From contig NZ_CP071238.1 of the NCBI RefSeq assembly GCF_017299535.1, positions 1,984,001 through 2,048,000 of the forward strand: a stretch of 64,000 nt of DNA, written 5' to 3'. Below are positions 40,672 through 49,854 of the stretch, piece after piece. Numbering within the stretch: position 1 is the stretch's first letter; each line of letters starts with the position of its first letter. A program made the position numbers and the translations under genes. Origin of the DNA: Serratia marcescens subsp. marcescens ATCC 13880 (GTDB taxonomy: Bacteria > Pseudomonadota > Gammaproteobacteria > Enterobacterales > Enterobacteriaceae). Under the pieces are notes generated by a model. It ran no database searches, was not told the origin of the DNA, and saw only the letters and a list, made by a program, of their open reading frames with translations.

Positions 40672-42156
40672 TTGACTCCTTCAGATGCCATGCCGGCGCC
40701 GCAAGCGCGCCATGCCATTCCCCCCGGTGCAGGGGCGCTGTTCTTCATCCAAATCTTCGCCACGCTGGGCTTCGCCGTGCTTTACTCCACGCTGGTGTTG
40801 TACGCAACCAAGCGATTGGGCTTCAACGAAAGCAGCGCCAACGCCATGATGGGCGTGTTCGGCGCCTTCAACTATGGTCTGCACATGTTCGGCGGTTACC
40901 TCGGCGGCCGTTTCCTCAGTAACCGCAACCTGTTCGTGCTCGGTATGGTGCTTCAGGTGTTCGGCTGCGCGCTGATTGCCGTCGCGGGCGTGTGGGGGCT
41001 GTACTGGGGGCTGGCGATGTTCCTGACCGGCAGCGGCCTTAACGTCACCTGCATTAACATGATGCTGACCCAGCGTTTCAAGCCGGACGATGACCGGCGC
41101 GAATCGGCATTCCTGTGGAACTACGCCGGCATGAACCTCGGGTTCTTCGTTGGCTTTACCGTCGCCGGGTATTTCCAACTGACGGAAAACTATCGCGCGC
41201 TGTTCCTGTTCGCCACGCTGGGCAATGCGGCGGCGATCATCGTCGCCGTCTGCCGCTGGCGGATTCTGGCGGATCTCAATACGCCGCTGCACGACGCCAG
41301 CCGCAGCCAATACCGTTGGCGCATGCTGGTCGGGCTGGCGGTGCTGGTGGCGCTGGTGCCGATCATCCGCGTGATGCTGACCCACGCCGAGTTCAGCGGG
41401 CACTTTGTGATCGTACTCGGCGCCCTGATCTTCCTGATGCTGTGCGTGGTGACGCTGCGCCACCATCCGCGCGATGAGCGCCGCAGAATGGCGGCCTATC
41501 TGATCCTGGCGCTGGGCTCGCTGGTGTTTTGGGCGCTGTACCAGCTGGCGCCGATGGGGCTGATGCTGTTCTCCGAGCACAACATCAATCTGAACGTTTA
41601 CGGCATTCAGGTGGCGCCGCAGTGGATCCAGAACATCAACACGCTGGTGATCGTGGTGGGCGGCCCGCTGCTGGCCTGGTGGTTCAACCGCCTGCGCGCT
41701 CGCGGCTGCAACATCGACATTCCGCTGCAGTTCTCCGGATCGCTGTTTTGCATCGGGCTCGGCATGCTGGTGTTGCCGCTGGGCATCAGCATGGCGGGCG
41801 GCGACGGGCTGGTGGCGTTTAAATGGATCGTCATCAGCTATGTGCTGCAAAGCGTCGGTGAATTGATGATCTCGCCGATCGGTTACGCGATGATCGGCAA
41901 GCTGGCGCCGCCGCGCTATCAGGGCGTGATGATGGGATGCTGGATGATGGTGACCGGTGTCGCCTCGGTGCTGGCGGGCTATGTCTCCGGCCTGATGCCG
42001 GAAAACAGCGGCAGCACGCCGTTGCAAACCAACCCCGGCTACAGCGAAATCTTCAGCGCGCTGGGCTGGGGGGCGACGGGCGTCGGCGTGGCGATGCTGA
42101 TTCTCATTCCGCTGCTGCGGCGCCTTATCCGGCGCGACGGCCCGTCTGCCGCCTGA
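40672..42156 (+). CDS. POT-family proton-coupled peptide transporter
   Basis: A 494-residue major-facilitator protein with 12-14 hydrophobic segments. It has the POT pattern: FGAFNYGLHMFGGYLGGRFL near helices 2-3, FLWNYAGMNLGFFVG near helix 5, and ALYQLAPMGLMLF in the second half. The ExxERFxYY motif of canonical Dtp proteins is not seen in the first helix (IFATLGFAVLYS), so it is an outlier of the family and the substrate is uncertain. The start is TTG (40672) six bases after AGAGG; the nearest ATG (40690) lacks a ribosome site. Confidence 0.78.
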   Translation: MTPSDAMPAPQARHAIPPGAGALFFIQIFATLGFAVLYSTLVLYATKRLGFNESSANAMMGVFGAFNYGLHMFGGYLGGRFLSNRNLFVLGMVLQVFGCALIAVAGVWGLYWGLAMFLTGSGLNVTCINMMLTQRFKPDDDRRESAFLWNYAGMNLGFFVGFTVAGYFQLTENYRALFLFATLGNAAAIIVAVCRWRILADLNTPLHDASRSQYRWRMLVGLAVLVALVPIIRVMLTHAEFSGHFVIVLGALIFLMLCVVTLRHHPRDERRRMAAYLILALGSLVFWALYQLAPMGLMLFSEHNINLNVYGIQVAPQWIQNINTLVIVVGGPLLAWWFNRLRARGCNIDIPLQFSGSLFCIGLGMLVLPLGISMAGGDGLVAFKWIVISYVLQSVGELMISPIGYAMIGKLAPPRYQGVMMGCWMMVTGVASVLAGYVSGLMPENSGSTPLQTNPGYSEIFSALGWGATGVGVAMLILIPLLRRLIRRDGPSAA

Positions 42157-42171
42157 TTGACGAGCATGCGC

Positions 42172-42199
42172 AACAGCCCCACTGGTCGGGGCTGTTTTT
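42172..42199 (+). terminator. terminator after the POT transporter
   Basis: AACAGCCCC-actggtc-GGGGCTGTT followed by TTT. Confidence 0.85.
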
Positions 42200-42282
42200 A
42201 TTTTGGGCTTTAACGCTTGCATCCGGCGGCGAATCGCGGAAGGCTGGAGGAAAACCAATAAAAACAAACCGGAGCCCGCAGC

Positions 42283-43224
42283 ATGAACATCATTTATTAC
42301 CACCCCTTGTTTAACGCCCAGGAATGGCTGGCCGGCATCAAGCAACGCCTGCCGCAGGCCGAGATCCGCGAGTGGCAACGCGGCGACGAGCGGCCGGCCG
42401 ATTACGCGCTGGTGTGGCGCCCGCCGCACGAGATGCTGGCCAACCGCCGCGATCTGAAAGCGGTGTTCGCCCTCGGCGCCGGCGTCGACGCCATTCTTGA
42501 TCAGGAACGCAAACACCCCGGCACGCTGCCCGCCGGCGTGCCGCTGCTGCGGCTGGAGGATACCGGCATGGCGCAGCAGATGCAGGAATATGCGCTGAGC
42601 TATGCGCTGCGTTATTTCCGCCGTTTCGACGAGTATCAGGCGCTCCAGCAGCGGCAGGAATGGCAGCCGCTCGATCCTCACTCGCTGGATGATTTCACCA
42701 TCGGCATCCTCGGCGCCGGCGTGCTGGGGCAGAGCGTGGCGCGCAAGCTGACCGAGTTTGGCTTTCGCGTGCGCTGTTGGAGCCGCAGCGCCAAACAGAT
42801 CGACGGCGTGCAAAGCTTCGCCGGGGAGGCGCAGCGCGCGGCCTTCCTCGACGGCGTCAAACTGCTCATCAATCTACTGCCCAATACGCCGGAGACCGTC
42901 GGCATCCTCAACCGCGAGCTGTTCGCGCAGTTGAGTACGGGCGCCTATCTCATCAACATCGCGCGCGGCGCGCATCTGGTGGAAGCCGATCTGCTGGCGG
43001 CGTTGGAACAGGGGCAGTTAGCCGCCGCCACGCTGGACGTGTTCGCCCGCGAGCCGCTGCCGCAGGATCACCCGTTCTGGCGTCATCCGCGTGTCACCAT
43101 TACCCCGCATATTGCTGCCATCACGTTGCCGCAGCAGGCGATGGATCAGATCGCCGCCAACATTCGCGCGCTGGAGGCGGGGCATGCCCCGGCCGGCGTG
43201 GTCGACAGGCAACGGGGATACTGA
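42283..43224 (+). CDS. ghrA: glyoxylate/hydroxypyruvate reductase A
   Basis: A 313-residue D-2-hydroxyacid dehydrogenase. The NAD fold is TIGILGAGVLGQSVA. The catalytic elements are NIARGAHLVEADLL (Arg), a Glu near VFAREPLPQD, and the His in ITPHIAAIT. It reduces glyoxylate and hydroxypyruvate with NADPH. It is followed by ycdX and ycdY, as in E. coli. Confidence 0.94.
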   Translation: MNIIYYHPLFNAQEWLAGIKQRLPQAEIREWQRGDERPADYALVWRPPHEMLANRRDLKAVFALGAGVDAILDQERKHPGTLPAGVPLLRLEDTGMAQQMQEYALSYALRYFRRFDEYQALQQRQEWQPLDPHSLDDFTIGILGAGVLGQSVARKLTEFGFRVRCWSRSAKQIDGVQSFAGEAQRAAFLDGVKLLINLLPNTPETVGILNRELFAQLSTGAYLINIARGAHLVEADLLAALEQGQLAAATLDVFAREPLPQDHPFWRHPRVTITPHIAAITLPQQAMDQIAANIRALEAGHAPAGVVDRQRGY

Positions 43225-43314
43225 TCCTTCAGCCGCCGTTCGGTAACTGATAAGCTGTTATCGTCATCGCGCCTGCCCGTACCTTTGCGGGCGGGCCCTC
43301 TGGAAGGAGAAACA

Positions 43315-44052
43315 ATGTACCCCGTTGATTTGCACATGCACACCGTCGCCAGCACCCACGCTTACAGCACGCTGCACGATTACATCGCCGAAGCCCAGCA
43401 GAAGGGCATCAAGCTGTTCGCCATCACCGATCACGGCCCGGACATGGCCGATGCGCCGCACTACTGGCACTTTATGAACATGCACGTGTGGCCGCGCCGG
43501 GTGAACGGCGTGGGCATCTTGCGCGGCATCGAAGCCAACATCAAAAACCTGCAGGGCGATATCGACTGCACCGGCCCGATGCTGACCGCCACCGACGTGA
43601 TCATCGCCGGTTTCCACGAGCCGGTGTTTGCGCCGCAGGATAAAGCGTCCAATACTGAAGCGATGATCGCCGCGATGGCGCAGGGGGACGTGCATATCAT
43701 CAGCCACCCCGGCAACCCGCGTTACCCGATCGACATTCCCGCCGTCGCGGCGGCCGCCGCCAAATACGAAGTGGCGCTGGAGCTGAATAACTCGTCGTTC
43801 ACCCATTCCCGCAAGGGCAGCGAGGCCAACTGCCGGGCGATCGCCGCCGCGGTGCGCGACGCCGGCGGCTGGCTGGCGCTGGGTTCGGATTCGCACGTCG
43901 CTTTTTCACTGGGTAATTTCGAGCACTGCGAGCGCATCATCGAAGAGGTGGGCTTCCCACAAGCGCGCATTCTTAACGTCAGCCCGCGCCGGTTGCTGGA
44001 TTTTCTCGAGCGGCGCGGCAAGCCGGCGATTGCGGAATTGGCCGATTTGTGA
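43315..44052 (+). CDS. ycdX: YcdX PHP-domain zinc phosphatase
   Basis: A 245-residue trinuclear-zinc phosphoesterase with E. coli length. The metal ligands are visible as H7-x-H9, H15 ([11 protein letters not shown]) and TDHG, with SDSH near the end (LGSDSHVAF). The ATG at 43315 follows AAGGAG. In E. coli it is linked to swarming and is activated by YcdY, the next gene. Confidence 0.94.
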   Translation: MYPVDLHMHTVASTHAYSTLHDYIAEAQQKGIKLFAITDHGPDMADAPHYWHFMNMHVWPRRVNGVGILRGIEANIKNLQGDIDCTGPMLTATDVIIAGFHEPVFAPQDKASNTEAMIAAMAQGDVHIISHPGNPRYPIDIPAVAAAAAKYEVALELNNSSFTHSRKGSEANCRAIAAAVRDAGGWLALGSDSHVAFSLGNFEHCERIIEEVGFPQARILNVSPRRLLDFLERRGKPAIAELADL

Positions 44053-44094
44053 CATCGTCCCGGCAAAATTTTCCGTATTGTATAAGGCCTTATC

Positions 44095-44673
44095 ATGAAT
44101 GAGTTTTCGATTGTCTGCCGCGTGCTGGGTACGCTGTTCTACCGCCAGCCGCAGGAGCCGCTGTTGGTGCCGCTGTTCGCGCTGATCAAAGAGGGCAAGC
44201 TGCAGCAGCACTGGCCGCTGGAGCAGGATGAGCTGCTGAAGCGCCTGCAACAGGGCTGTGACGTCAACCAGTTGGCGACCGACTTCAACGCGATGTTCGT
44301 CGGCAGCGAGTGCAGCGTGTCGCCGTTCCGCTCCGACTACGTCGAAGGCGCCAGCGAAGCGGAAGTGCGCACCTTCCTGCAGCAGCGCGGCATGCCGCTG
44401 GCGGAGGCGCCGGCCGACCATTTCGGCCAACTGCTGCTGGCGGCCTCCTGGCTGGAAGATCAGTCGCAGGAGGATGAAGCGCAGGCGCAGATCGCGCTGT
44501 TCGACGAGTTTCTGCTGCCGTGGTGCGGCCGCTTCCTCGGTAAAGTGGAAGCGCACGCCACCACCGGTTTCTACCGCACGCTGGCGCTGATGACCCGCGA
44601 CGCCATCCAGGCGATGCGCGACGAGCTGGCGGAGTACGAGCAGGACGACGAAGCGGGCGACGAAGACGCGTAA
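44095..44673 (+). CDS. ycdY: YcdY chaperone (TorD/DmsD family)
   Basis: A 192-residue helical protein of the TorD family (NEFSIVCRVLGTLFYRQP, then FNAMFVGSECSVSPFRSDYV). In E. coli it inserts zinc into or otherwise activates YcdX. The acidic tail (EYEQDDEAGDEDA) is longer than in E. coli. It follows ycdX after 42 bases. Confidence 0.9.
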   Translation: MNEFSIVCRVLGTLFYRQPQEPLLVPLFALIKEGKLQQHWPLEQDELLKRLQQGCDVNQLATDFNAMFVGSECSVSPFRSDYVEGASEAEVRTFLQQRGMPLAEAPADHFGQLLLAASWLEDQSQEDEAQAQIALFDEFLLPWCGRFLGKVEAHATTGFYRTLALMTRDAIQAMRDELAEYEQDDEAGDEDA

Positions 44674-44819
44674 CGCCGCAGCCATCCAGGCGGGCCGCCC
44701 GGCCCGCTAAACACAGGTTTGCATCCCCCAGACATAAATTGACAAAAGATCCCCTAATCTGGCGGTTTACCGTCGGTTCGGCCGCGCCTGCGCGCCGCGT
44801 TTTCTCACGCAAGGGGTAG

Positions 44820-45476
44820 ATGATGAAAAGTAACTGGATGCAGCAGATTCAAACGTTGATCGGGCAGAAGGCCGGTGCGATGGGTGGGGCGGAAGGCATC
44901 GGCAAACTGCTGGCGCCCACGGCGCTGGGCGGCCTGGTCGGCGTGCTGTTGGCCAACAAATCTTCGCGCAAGCTGGTGGGCAAATTCGGCAAGAATGCGC
45001 TGATTATCGGCGGCAGCGCGGCGGTGGGCGCGGTGCTGTGGAACAAGTATAAGCAGCGGGTGAAAGAGACCCATCAGGACGAACCGCAGTTCGGTTTGCA
45101 AACCACGCCGGTGGATCTGCGCGCCAAGCGTTTGGTGCAGGCGCTGGTGTTCGCCGCCAAGAGCGACGGCCATATCGATGCCGACGAGCAGCGCGCCATC
45201 GATCACAGTCTGTCGCAGCTGCAGGTGGGGGAAGAGGCGCAGGGCTGGGTGCAGGAAGCGCTCGATCAGCCGCTCAACCCGGCATTGATCGCCCGCAGCG
45301 TGCAAAACGAAGACGAGGCGCTGGAGGTTTACTACCTGAGTTGTCTGGTGATCGACGTCGATCACTTTATGGAGCGCGGCTACCTCGATGCGCTGGCTCA
45401 GGCGCTGAAGATCCCGGCGGACGTCAAGCAGGGCATCGAGAGCGACGTCAACGAGAAAAAGCGCGAGCTGGCGTAG
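44820..45476 (+). CDS. yebE: YebE-like inner-membrane protein (DUF533, TerB-like)
   Basis: A 218-residue protein with a Gly-rich hydrophobic N-terminal region (GGLVGVLLANKSSRKLVG, then ALIIGGSAAVGAVLW) and a cytoplasmic TerB-like helical domain (VFAAKSDGHIDADEQRAID). It stands before ptrB, as in E. coli. The function is not defined. Confidence 0.88.
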   Translation: MMKSNWMQQIQTLIGQKAGAMGGAEGIGKLLAPTALGGLVGVLLANKSSRKLVGKFGKNALIIGGSAAVGAVLWNKYKQRVKETHQDEPQFGLQTTPVDLRAKRLVQALVFAAKSDGHIDADEQRAIDHSLSQLQVGEEAQGWVQEALDQPLNPALIARSVQNEDEALEVYYLSCLVIDVDHFMERGYLDALAQALKIPADVKQGIESDVNEKKRELA

Positions 45477-45544
45477 CGCCGCTTGGCAAGCCGGGGGGAA
45501 TCGTGTCACTCTTGCCGCAATCTATGTAAGCGGATGATTTAGCA

Positions 45545-47578
45545 ATGATGACCCCACCAAAAGCGGAAAAACGCCCTTATCCCATCACCATCCACGGCGA
45601 CACGCGCGTGGATGACTACTACTGGCTGCGCGACGATGAGCGCGCGGACCGCCAGGTGCTGGACTACCTGCAGGCGGAGAACGCCTACACCGATGCGATG
45701 CTGAAGCCGCAGCAGGCGCTGCGCGAAACTCTGTACGAAGAGATGGTGGCGCGCATTCCGCAGCAGGAACATTCGGTGCCTTACGTGCGCCATGGCTATC
45801 GCTATCAGACGCGCTACGAGCCGGGCAACGAATACGCGATTTCCGTGCGCCAGCCGCAGGCCGAGAGTGAGCACTGGGAGGTGCTTATCGACGGCAACCA
45901 GCGCGCCGAGAACCACGAGTTTTATACCCTGGGCGGGCTGGACGTCAGCCCCGATAACCAGCGGCTGGGGGTGGCGGAGGATTTCCTGTCGCGCCGCCAG
46001 TATGACATTCGTTTCAAGAACCTGGCCGACGGCAGCTGGGCCGACGAAGTGCTGGAAAACACCTCCGGCAGCTTCGAGTGGGCCAACGACTCCTCGACGG
46101 TGTACTACGTGCGCAAGCACGCCAAGACGCTGTTGCCGTATCAGGTTTATCGCCACGTGGTGGGCAGCGATCCGCAGCAGGACGAGCTGATTTACGAAGA
46201 GCTGGACGATACCTTTTACGTCGGGCTGGAGAAGACCACCTCCGAGCGCTTTATCCTGATCCACCTGAGCAGCACCACCACCTCGGAGATCCTGCTGTTG
46301 GACGCCGATCGTGCGGATGCCAAGCCGCAGCTGTTCGTGCCGCGCCGCAAGGATCACGAGTACGCCATCGATCACTATCACCAGCATTTCTATATCCGCT
46401 CCAACAAGGACGGCAAGAACTTTGGCCTGTACCAGAGCGAGCAGGCGGACGAAGCGCAGTGGCAGACGCTGATCGCCCCGCGCGCCGACGTGATGCTGGA
46501 GGGCTTCAGCCTGTTCCGCGATTGGTTGGTGGTGGAAGAGCGCAATGCCGGCCTGACGCTGCTGCGCCAGATCCACTGGCAGACGGGCGAAGAGAAGCGC
46601 ATCGCCTTCGACGATCCGACCTACACCACCTGGCTGGCGTATAACCCGGATCCGGAAACCGCGCTGCTGCGCTACGGCTATTCGTCGATGACCACCCCGA
46701 CCACGCTGTACGAGCTGAACATGGACAGCGGCGAGCGGACGATGCTCAAACAGCAGGAGGTGAAGAACTTCACGCCGGAAAATTACCGCAGCGAGCGGGT
46801 GTGGGTGAAGGCGCGCGACGGCGTCGAGGTGCCGGTTTCGCTGGTGTATCGCCAGGACAGCTTCCAGCGCGGCGCCAACCCGCTGATGGTGTACGGCTAC
46901 GGTTCTTACGGCAGCAGCATGGATCCGGCGTTCAGCGCCAGCCGCCTGAGCCTGCTGGATCGCGGTGTCGTGTTCGCGCTGGCGCACATTCGCGGCGGCG
47001 GCGAGCTGGGGCAGCTGTGGTATGAAGACGGCAAACTGTTCAACAAGCAGAACACCTTCAACGATTTTATCGACGTGACCGAAACGCTGATCGCCCAGGG
47101 GTACGGCGACGGCAAGCGGGTGTTCGCCATGGGCGGCAGCGCCGGCGGTCTGCTGATGGGCGCGGTGATCAACCAGGCGCCGCAGTTGTTCCACGGCGTG
47201 GTGGCGCAGGTGCCCTTCGTCGACGTGGTGACCACCATGCTGGATGAGTCCATCCCGCTGACCACCGGCGAATACGACGAGTGGGGCAACCCGAACGAGC
47301 AGGCCTATTACGACTACATCAAACAGTACAGCCCGTACGATCAGGTGAAAGCGCAGGCATACCCGCATCTGCTGGTGACCACCGGTCTGCACGATTCGCA
47401 GGTGCAGTATTGGGAGCCGGCCAAGTGGGTGGCCAAGCTGCGCGAGCTGAAAACCGACGACCGGCAGTTGCTGTTGTATACCGACATGGATGCCGGCCAC
47501 GGCGGAAAATCCGGCCGCTTCAAGGCCTATGAGGATATTGCGCTGGAGTACGCCTTCATTCTGGCGCTGGCGGAGTAA
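45545..47578 (+). CDS. ptrB: oligopeptidase B
   Basis: A 677-residue serine peptidase of the prolyl-oligopeptidase family that cuts after Lys and Arg in short peptides. The propeller occupies about the first 400 residues. The nucleophile is S532 ([11 protein letters not shown]) and the histidine is H652 ([10 protein letters not shown]), the same numbers as in E. coli. Two ATGs stand in tandem (45545, 45548); either may be used. Confidence 0.95.
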   Translation: MMTPPKAEKRPYPITIHGDTRVDDYYWLRDDERADRQVLDYLQAENAYTDAMLKPQQALRETLYEEMVARIPQQEHSVPYVRHGYRYQTRYEPGNEYAISVRQPQAESEHWEVLIDGNQRAENHEFYTLGGLDVSPDNQRLGVAEDFLSRRQYDIRFKNLADGSWADEVLENTSGSFEWANDSSTVYYVRKHAKTLLPYQVYRHVVGSDPQQDELIYEELDDTFYVGLEKTTSERFILIHLSSTTTSEILLLDADRADAKPQLFVPRRKDHEYAIDHYHQHFYIRSNKDGKNFGLYQSEQADEAQWQTLIAPRADVMLEGFSLFRDWLVVEERNAGLTLLRQIHWQTGEEKRIAFDDPTYTTWLAYNPDPETALLRYGYSSMTTPTTLYELNMDSGERTMLKQQEVKNFTPENYRSERVWVKARDGVEVPVSLVYRQDSFQRGANPLMVYGYGSYGSSMDPAFSASRLSLLDRGVVFALAHIRGGGELGQLWYEDGKLFNKQNTFNDFIDVTETLIAQGYGDGKRVFAMGGSAGGLLMGAVINQAPQLFHGVVAQVPFVDVVTTMLDESIPLTTGEYDEWGNPNEQAYYDYIKQYSPYDQVKAQAYPHLLVTTGLHDSQVQYWEPAKWVAKLRELKTDDRQLLLYTDMDAGHGGKSGRFKAYEDIALEYAFILALAE

Positions 47579-47584
47579 CGGCGA

Positions 47585-47612
47585 ACAGCGGGCGGCCTGC
47601 GCCGCCCGCTGT
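47585..47612. terminator. perfect hairpin between ptrB and exoX
   Basis: ACAGCGGGCGGC-ctgc-GCCGCCCGCTGT is a 12-base perfect stem between convergent genes. There is no T-run, so termination could be Rho-linked or the stem may protect mRNA ends. Confidence 0.55.
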
Positions 47613-47613
47613 G

Positions 47614-48282
47614 CTAGCCAATCAAATAGTATTTCAGCGTGTGCTTCATGTCCGGGCTCAGATCGTCGATGGACTTCAGCATCCAGCGCAGATAGCCGGG
47701 ATCTTCTTGGGCGATGCGTTCGATTTCCTGCCCGCGATACTTGCCGAATTTGAATTTCTTCAGCAGCACCGGCTGTTCGGTGATCTGCACCATTTGCTCC
47801 GGCGTCCAGCCCGAATCCTTGATGATGCGTTGCAGCAGCGCGGCGGTGACGTAGCAGTCGTACAGCGCGCGGTGCGGGTACAGCGTGGCGTCTGCCGGCA
47901 GCTGCACGTCCAGGTTCAGCGCGTAGCGCAGATACTGGTTGCCGTACTTGATGTCCGGATACAGCGTGCGCGCCAGCTTGAGGGTGCAGATCCAGGCGCC
48001 GTTCATCTCCGGCAACACCCCGCGATCAAAGGCGGCGTTGTGTGCCACATAGTAGGGGCTGCCCTGATAGCGGCCGATCGCCACCGCGATGCGCGGTTTG
48101 CCTTCCACCATCTGTTCGGTGATGTGATGAATCGCCATCGCGTCGAGGCTGATGGGGCGGTCCGGGCTGATCAGATCGCTCATCGGATTGGTTAACTGGC
48201 CGTCGAGCAGATCGAGGGAGGCCACTTCCACCACGCCGCCGTCCAGCCCGCAGGTTTCGGTATCTATTACGCGTAACGTCAT
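47614..48282 (-). CDS. exoX: exodeoxyribonuclease X
   Basis: A 222-residue DEDDh 3'-5' exonuclease: D7-x-E9 (RVIDTETCGLDGGVVE), HNAAFDRGVL, and HRALYDCYV. It acts in mismatch repair and DNA end trimming. The start at 48280-48282 (MTLRVIDTE) fits E. coli ExoX; the upstream in-frame codons lack a ribosome site. Confidence 0.93.
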   Translation of the reverse strand: MTLRVIDTETCGLDGGVVEVASLDLLDGQLTNPMSDLISPDRPISLDAMAIHHITEQMVEGKPRIAVAIGRYQGSPYYVAHNAAFDRGVLPEMNGAWICTLKLARTLYPDIKYGNQYLRYALNLDVQLPADATLYPHRALYDCYVTAALLQRIIKDSGWTPEQMVQITEQPVLLKKFKFGKYRGQEIERIAQEDPGYLRWMLKSIDDLSPDMKHTLKYYLIG

Positions 48283-48308
48283 GCTTTCCTCCGCGTTGCC
48301 GTCAGGCT

Positions 48309-49055
48309 TCAGCTTAACCGGCACAGGCGGCCGTGCCAACCGTCGGAAGTCTTGCCGGCGATGATCAGCCCAGGAGCGTCATCCGGCGCGGCAACCAGAA
48401 GCTCTCCCGCTTCATTCCAGATGGCGCTGCGGCCCGCCGGGATCCAGCCGCCGGTCGGCGCCGCATGGTTGGCCATCAGCGTGACCATGCGATAACGCCG
48501 GGCATAGCCTGCCAGCGCGGCGCTGTCTTTCGCGTAACCGGCTTCAGATACCAGCACGCCGGCGGCATAAATCTGCGCGCCCGCCCGTGCGGCGGCGCTT
48601 GCGTGGCCAGGTTCCGAAGTGTCGGCGCAGATGGCCAGCGCGATGCGTTGCTGCTGTATTTCCAGCAACGGGCCGCCCTCACCGGGCGAGAAGAATTGCT
48701 GTTCCGCGCCGTGCAGATGCTGTTTGGTATAGACGGCCACCGTGCCGTTGGGGTGAAAGATCAAGGCGGCGATATGCAGCGCTTGGCCACTGTGCAAAGG
48801 CGCGCCGACGATGATCGTCATCTGCCGCGATTGCGCCGCTGCACTGAGCGGTTGCAGGCGGGGATCGCCCAGCGTCAGCGCCAGTTCGGCAGCATCGGCC
48901 AGTTCATAGCCGCTTAGCGACAGTTCGGGAAACACCAACAGCTGCACCTGCTGTTCGGCTGCCTGCGCGATAAATTCCAGGTGACGTTCAAGGTTGCTGG
49001 CGATATCGGCCGCAGCGGCGGGGTATTGGGCGGCGGCGAGGGTAAAGCAGGGCAT
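48309..49055 (-). CDS. yobB: carbon-nitrogen hydrolase YobB
   Basis: A 248-residue nitrilase-superfamily amidase with the triad E44 (FPELSLSGY), K111 (YTKQHLHG) and C143 (LAICADTSEPG). The substrate is unknown. It lies next to exoX, as in E. coli, and is longer than the E. coli protein (218). Confidence 0.88.
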   Translation of the reverse strand: MPCFTLAAAQYPAAAADIASNLERHLEFIAQAAEQQVQLLVFPELSLSGYELADAAELALTLGDPRLQPLSAAAQSRQMTIIVGAPLHSGQALHIAALIFHPNGTVAVYTKQHLHGAEQQFFSPGEGGPLLEIQQQRIALAICADTSEPGHASAAARAGAQIYAAGVLVSEAGYAKDSAALAGYARRYRMVTLMANHAAPTGGWIPAGRSAIWNEAGELLVAAPDDAPGLIIAGKTSDGWHGRLCRLS

Positions 49056-49082
49056 TGGCCATCTCTCCTGTGAGGCAATAAA

Positions 49083-49102
49083 AAACCCGCCTTGGCGGGT
49101 TT
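49083..49102. terminator. terminator downstream of the 36-residue gene
   Basis: AAACCCGC-cttg-GCGGGTTT. On the minus strand it follows the small basic gene. Confidence 0.75.
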
Positions 49103-49122
49103 AATGACGGATGGAAGGACGC

Positions 49123-49233
49123 TTACTCACCAGACGGATGCGCTTTTTTGGCGCGTTTCTCCGCACGTTTCTCAGCTGGGGTTTTCAACGGCTTCTTCTT
49201 CGCATTTTTTTTGCTATCCATTCCCTTACTCAT
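49123..49233 (-). CDS. 36-residue very basic protein
   Basis: MSKGMDSKKNAKKKPLKTPA followed by a Lys/Arg/Glu/Ala helix and HPSGE. AGAGG stands five bases before the ATG and a clear terminator follows. About 40% of residues are Lys or Arg. Such small Lys-rich proteins are common and conserved in enterobacteria, but the role of this one is unknown to me. It may bind nucleic acid or ribosomes. Confidence 0.65.
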   Translation of the reverse strand: MSKGMDSKKNAKKKPLKTPAEKRAEKRAKKAHPSGE

Positions 49234-49368
49234 GATGGCCTCTCGTTACCTATGATTGGGTGGCTTGCTCAGTCATTAACCGCCTAAAGCCGGCAGGATG
49301 CAAGCGACAAAGTGCGAATTGCATTTAACCTGCTGTTTACACATGAGATTTTGTTTTAGGATGACCGG

Positions 49369-49402
49369 GTGATAAAAATAATTATTATGTTATAATATTA
49401 CA
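49369..49402 (+). promoter_or_regulatory. promoter with Zur-like box before the DksA paralogue
   Basis: GTGATA (49369-49374), a 16-base spacer and a perfect TATAAT (49391-49396). TGTTATAATATTACA (49388-49402) differs by one base from the Zur core TGTTATAATATAACA and covers the -10. Zinc-loaded Zur should block it. The rest of the 191-base gap shows no gene. Confidence 0.7.
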
Positions 49403-49424
49403 CTTTCAATGTTCGGAGAACGCA

Positions 49425-49850
49425 ATGACTGTGATGGCATTACCGGATGCGCAGCAACTGCTGGCCATGCCGGATTCTGATTATATGAACTCGGTTCAAC
49501 GGGCGTTTTTCCGTCAGCTGCTGCAGGATGAGCGGCAAAAGCTGCTGCTGCACATCGATGAGCTGAAAAAAGAGATCGACGGCGGCGAAGCGACGGGCGA
49601 TGAGGCCGATAAGGCGGCGCGCGAAGAGGATCTGCGCCTGTTGTTCCGCCAGCTGGATCGCGAAAGCCGCCTGTTGCCGAAAATCGATGCGGCGCTGGCG
49701 CGCTTGCAGAACGGCGAATACGGCTACTGCCGGGAAACCGGCGAACCCATCGGGCTGGCGCGCCTGCTGCTGCGCCCGACGGCGGAACTGAGCATCGAGG
49801 CGAAAACCGCACAGGAGATGCGCGAGCCGCATATGCGTAAAGGCGGGTAA
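49425..49850 (+). CDS. DksA paralogue without zinc ligands (DksA2 type)
   Basis: A 141-residue protein of the DksA/TraR family. The coiled-coil tip acids are kept as D59, D62 with A64 (GDEADKAAREED). Of the four zinc-finger cysteines only C102 remains; the others are T105, S123 and A126. P. aeruginosa DksA2 is a known zinc-independent DksA that replaces DksA when zinc is scarce. The Zur-like box upstream points to the same use here. It would bind RNA polymerase and act with ppGpp. Confidence 0.85.
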   Translation: MTVMALPDAQQLLAMPDSDYMNSVQRAFFRQLLQDERQKLLLHIDELKKEIDGGEATGDEADKAAREEDLRLLFRQLDRESRLLPKIDAALARLQNGEYGYCRETGEPIGLARLLLRPTAELSIEAKTAQEMREPHMRKGG

Positions 49851-49854
49851 GGTC

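Noticed and set aside
40681..42813. 710-codon minus-strand open frame opposite the POT transporter and ghrA
   Set aside because: A GC shadow of two well-supported genes on the plus strand.
45539..47500. 653-codon minus-strand open frame opposite ptrB
   Set aside because: A shadow of ptrB, which has all catalytic residues.
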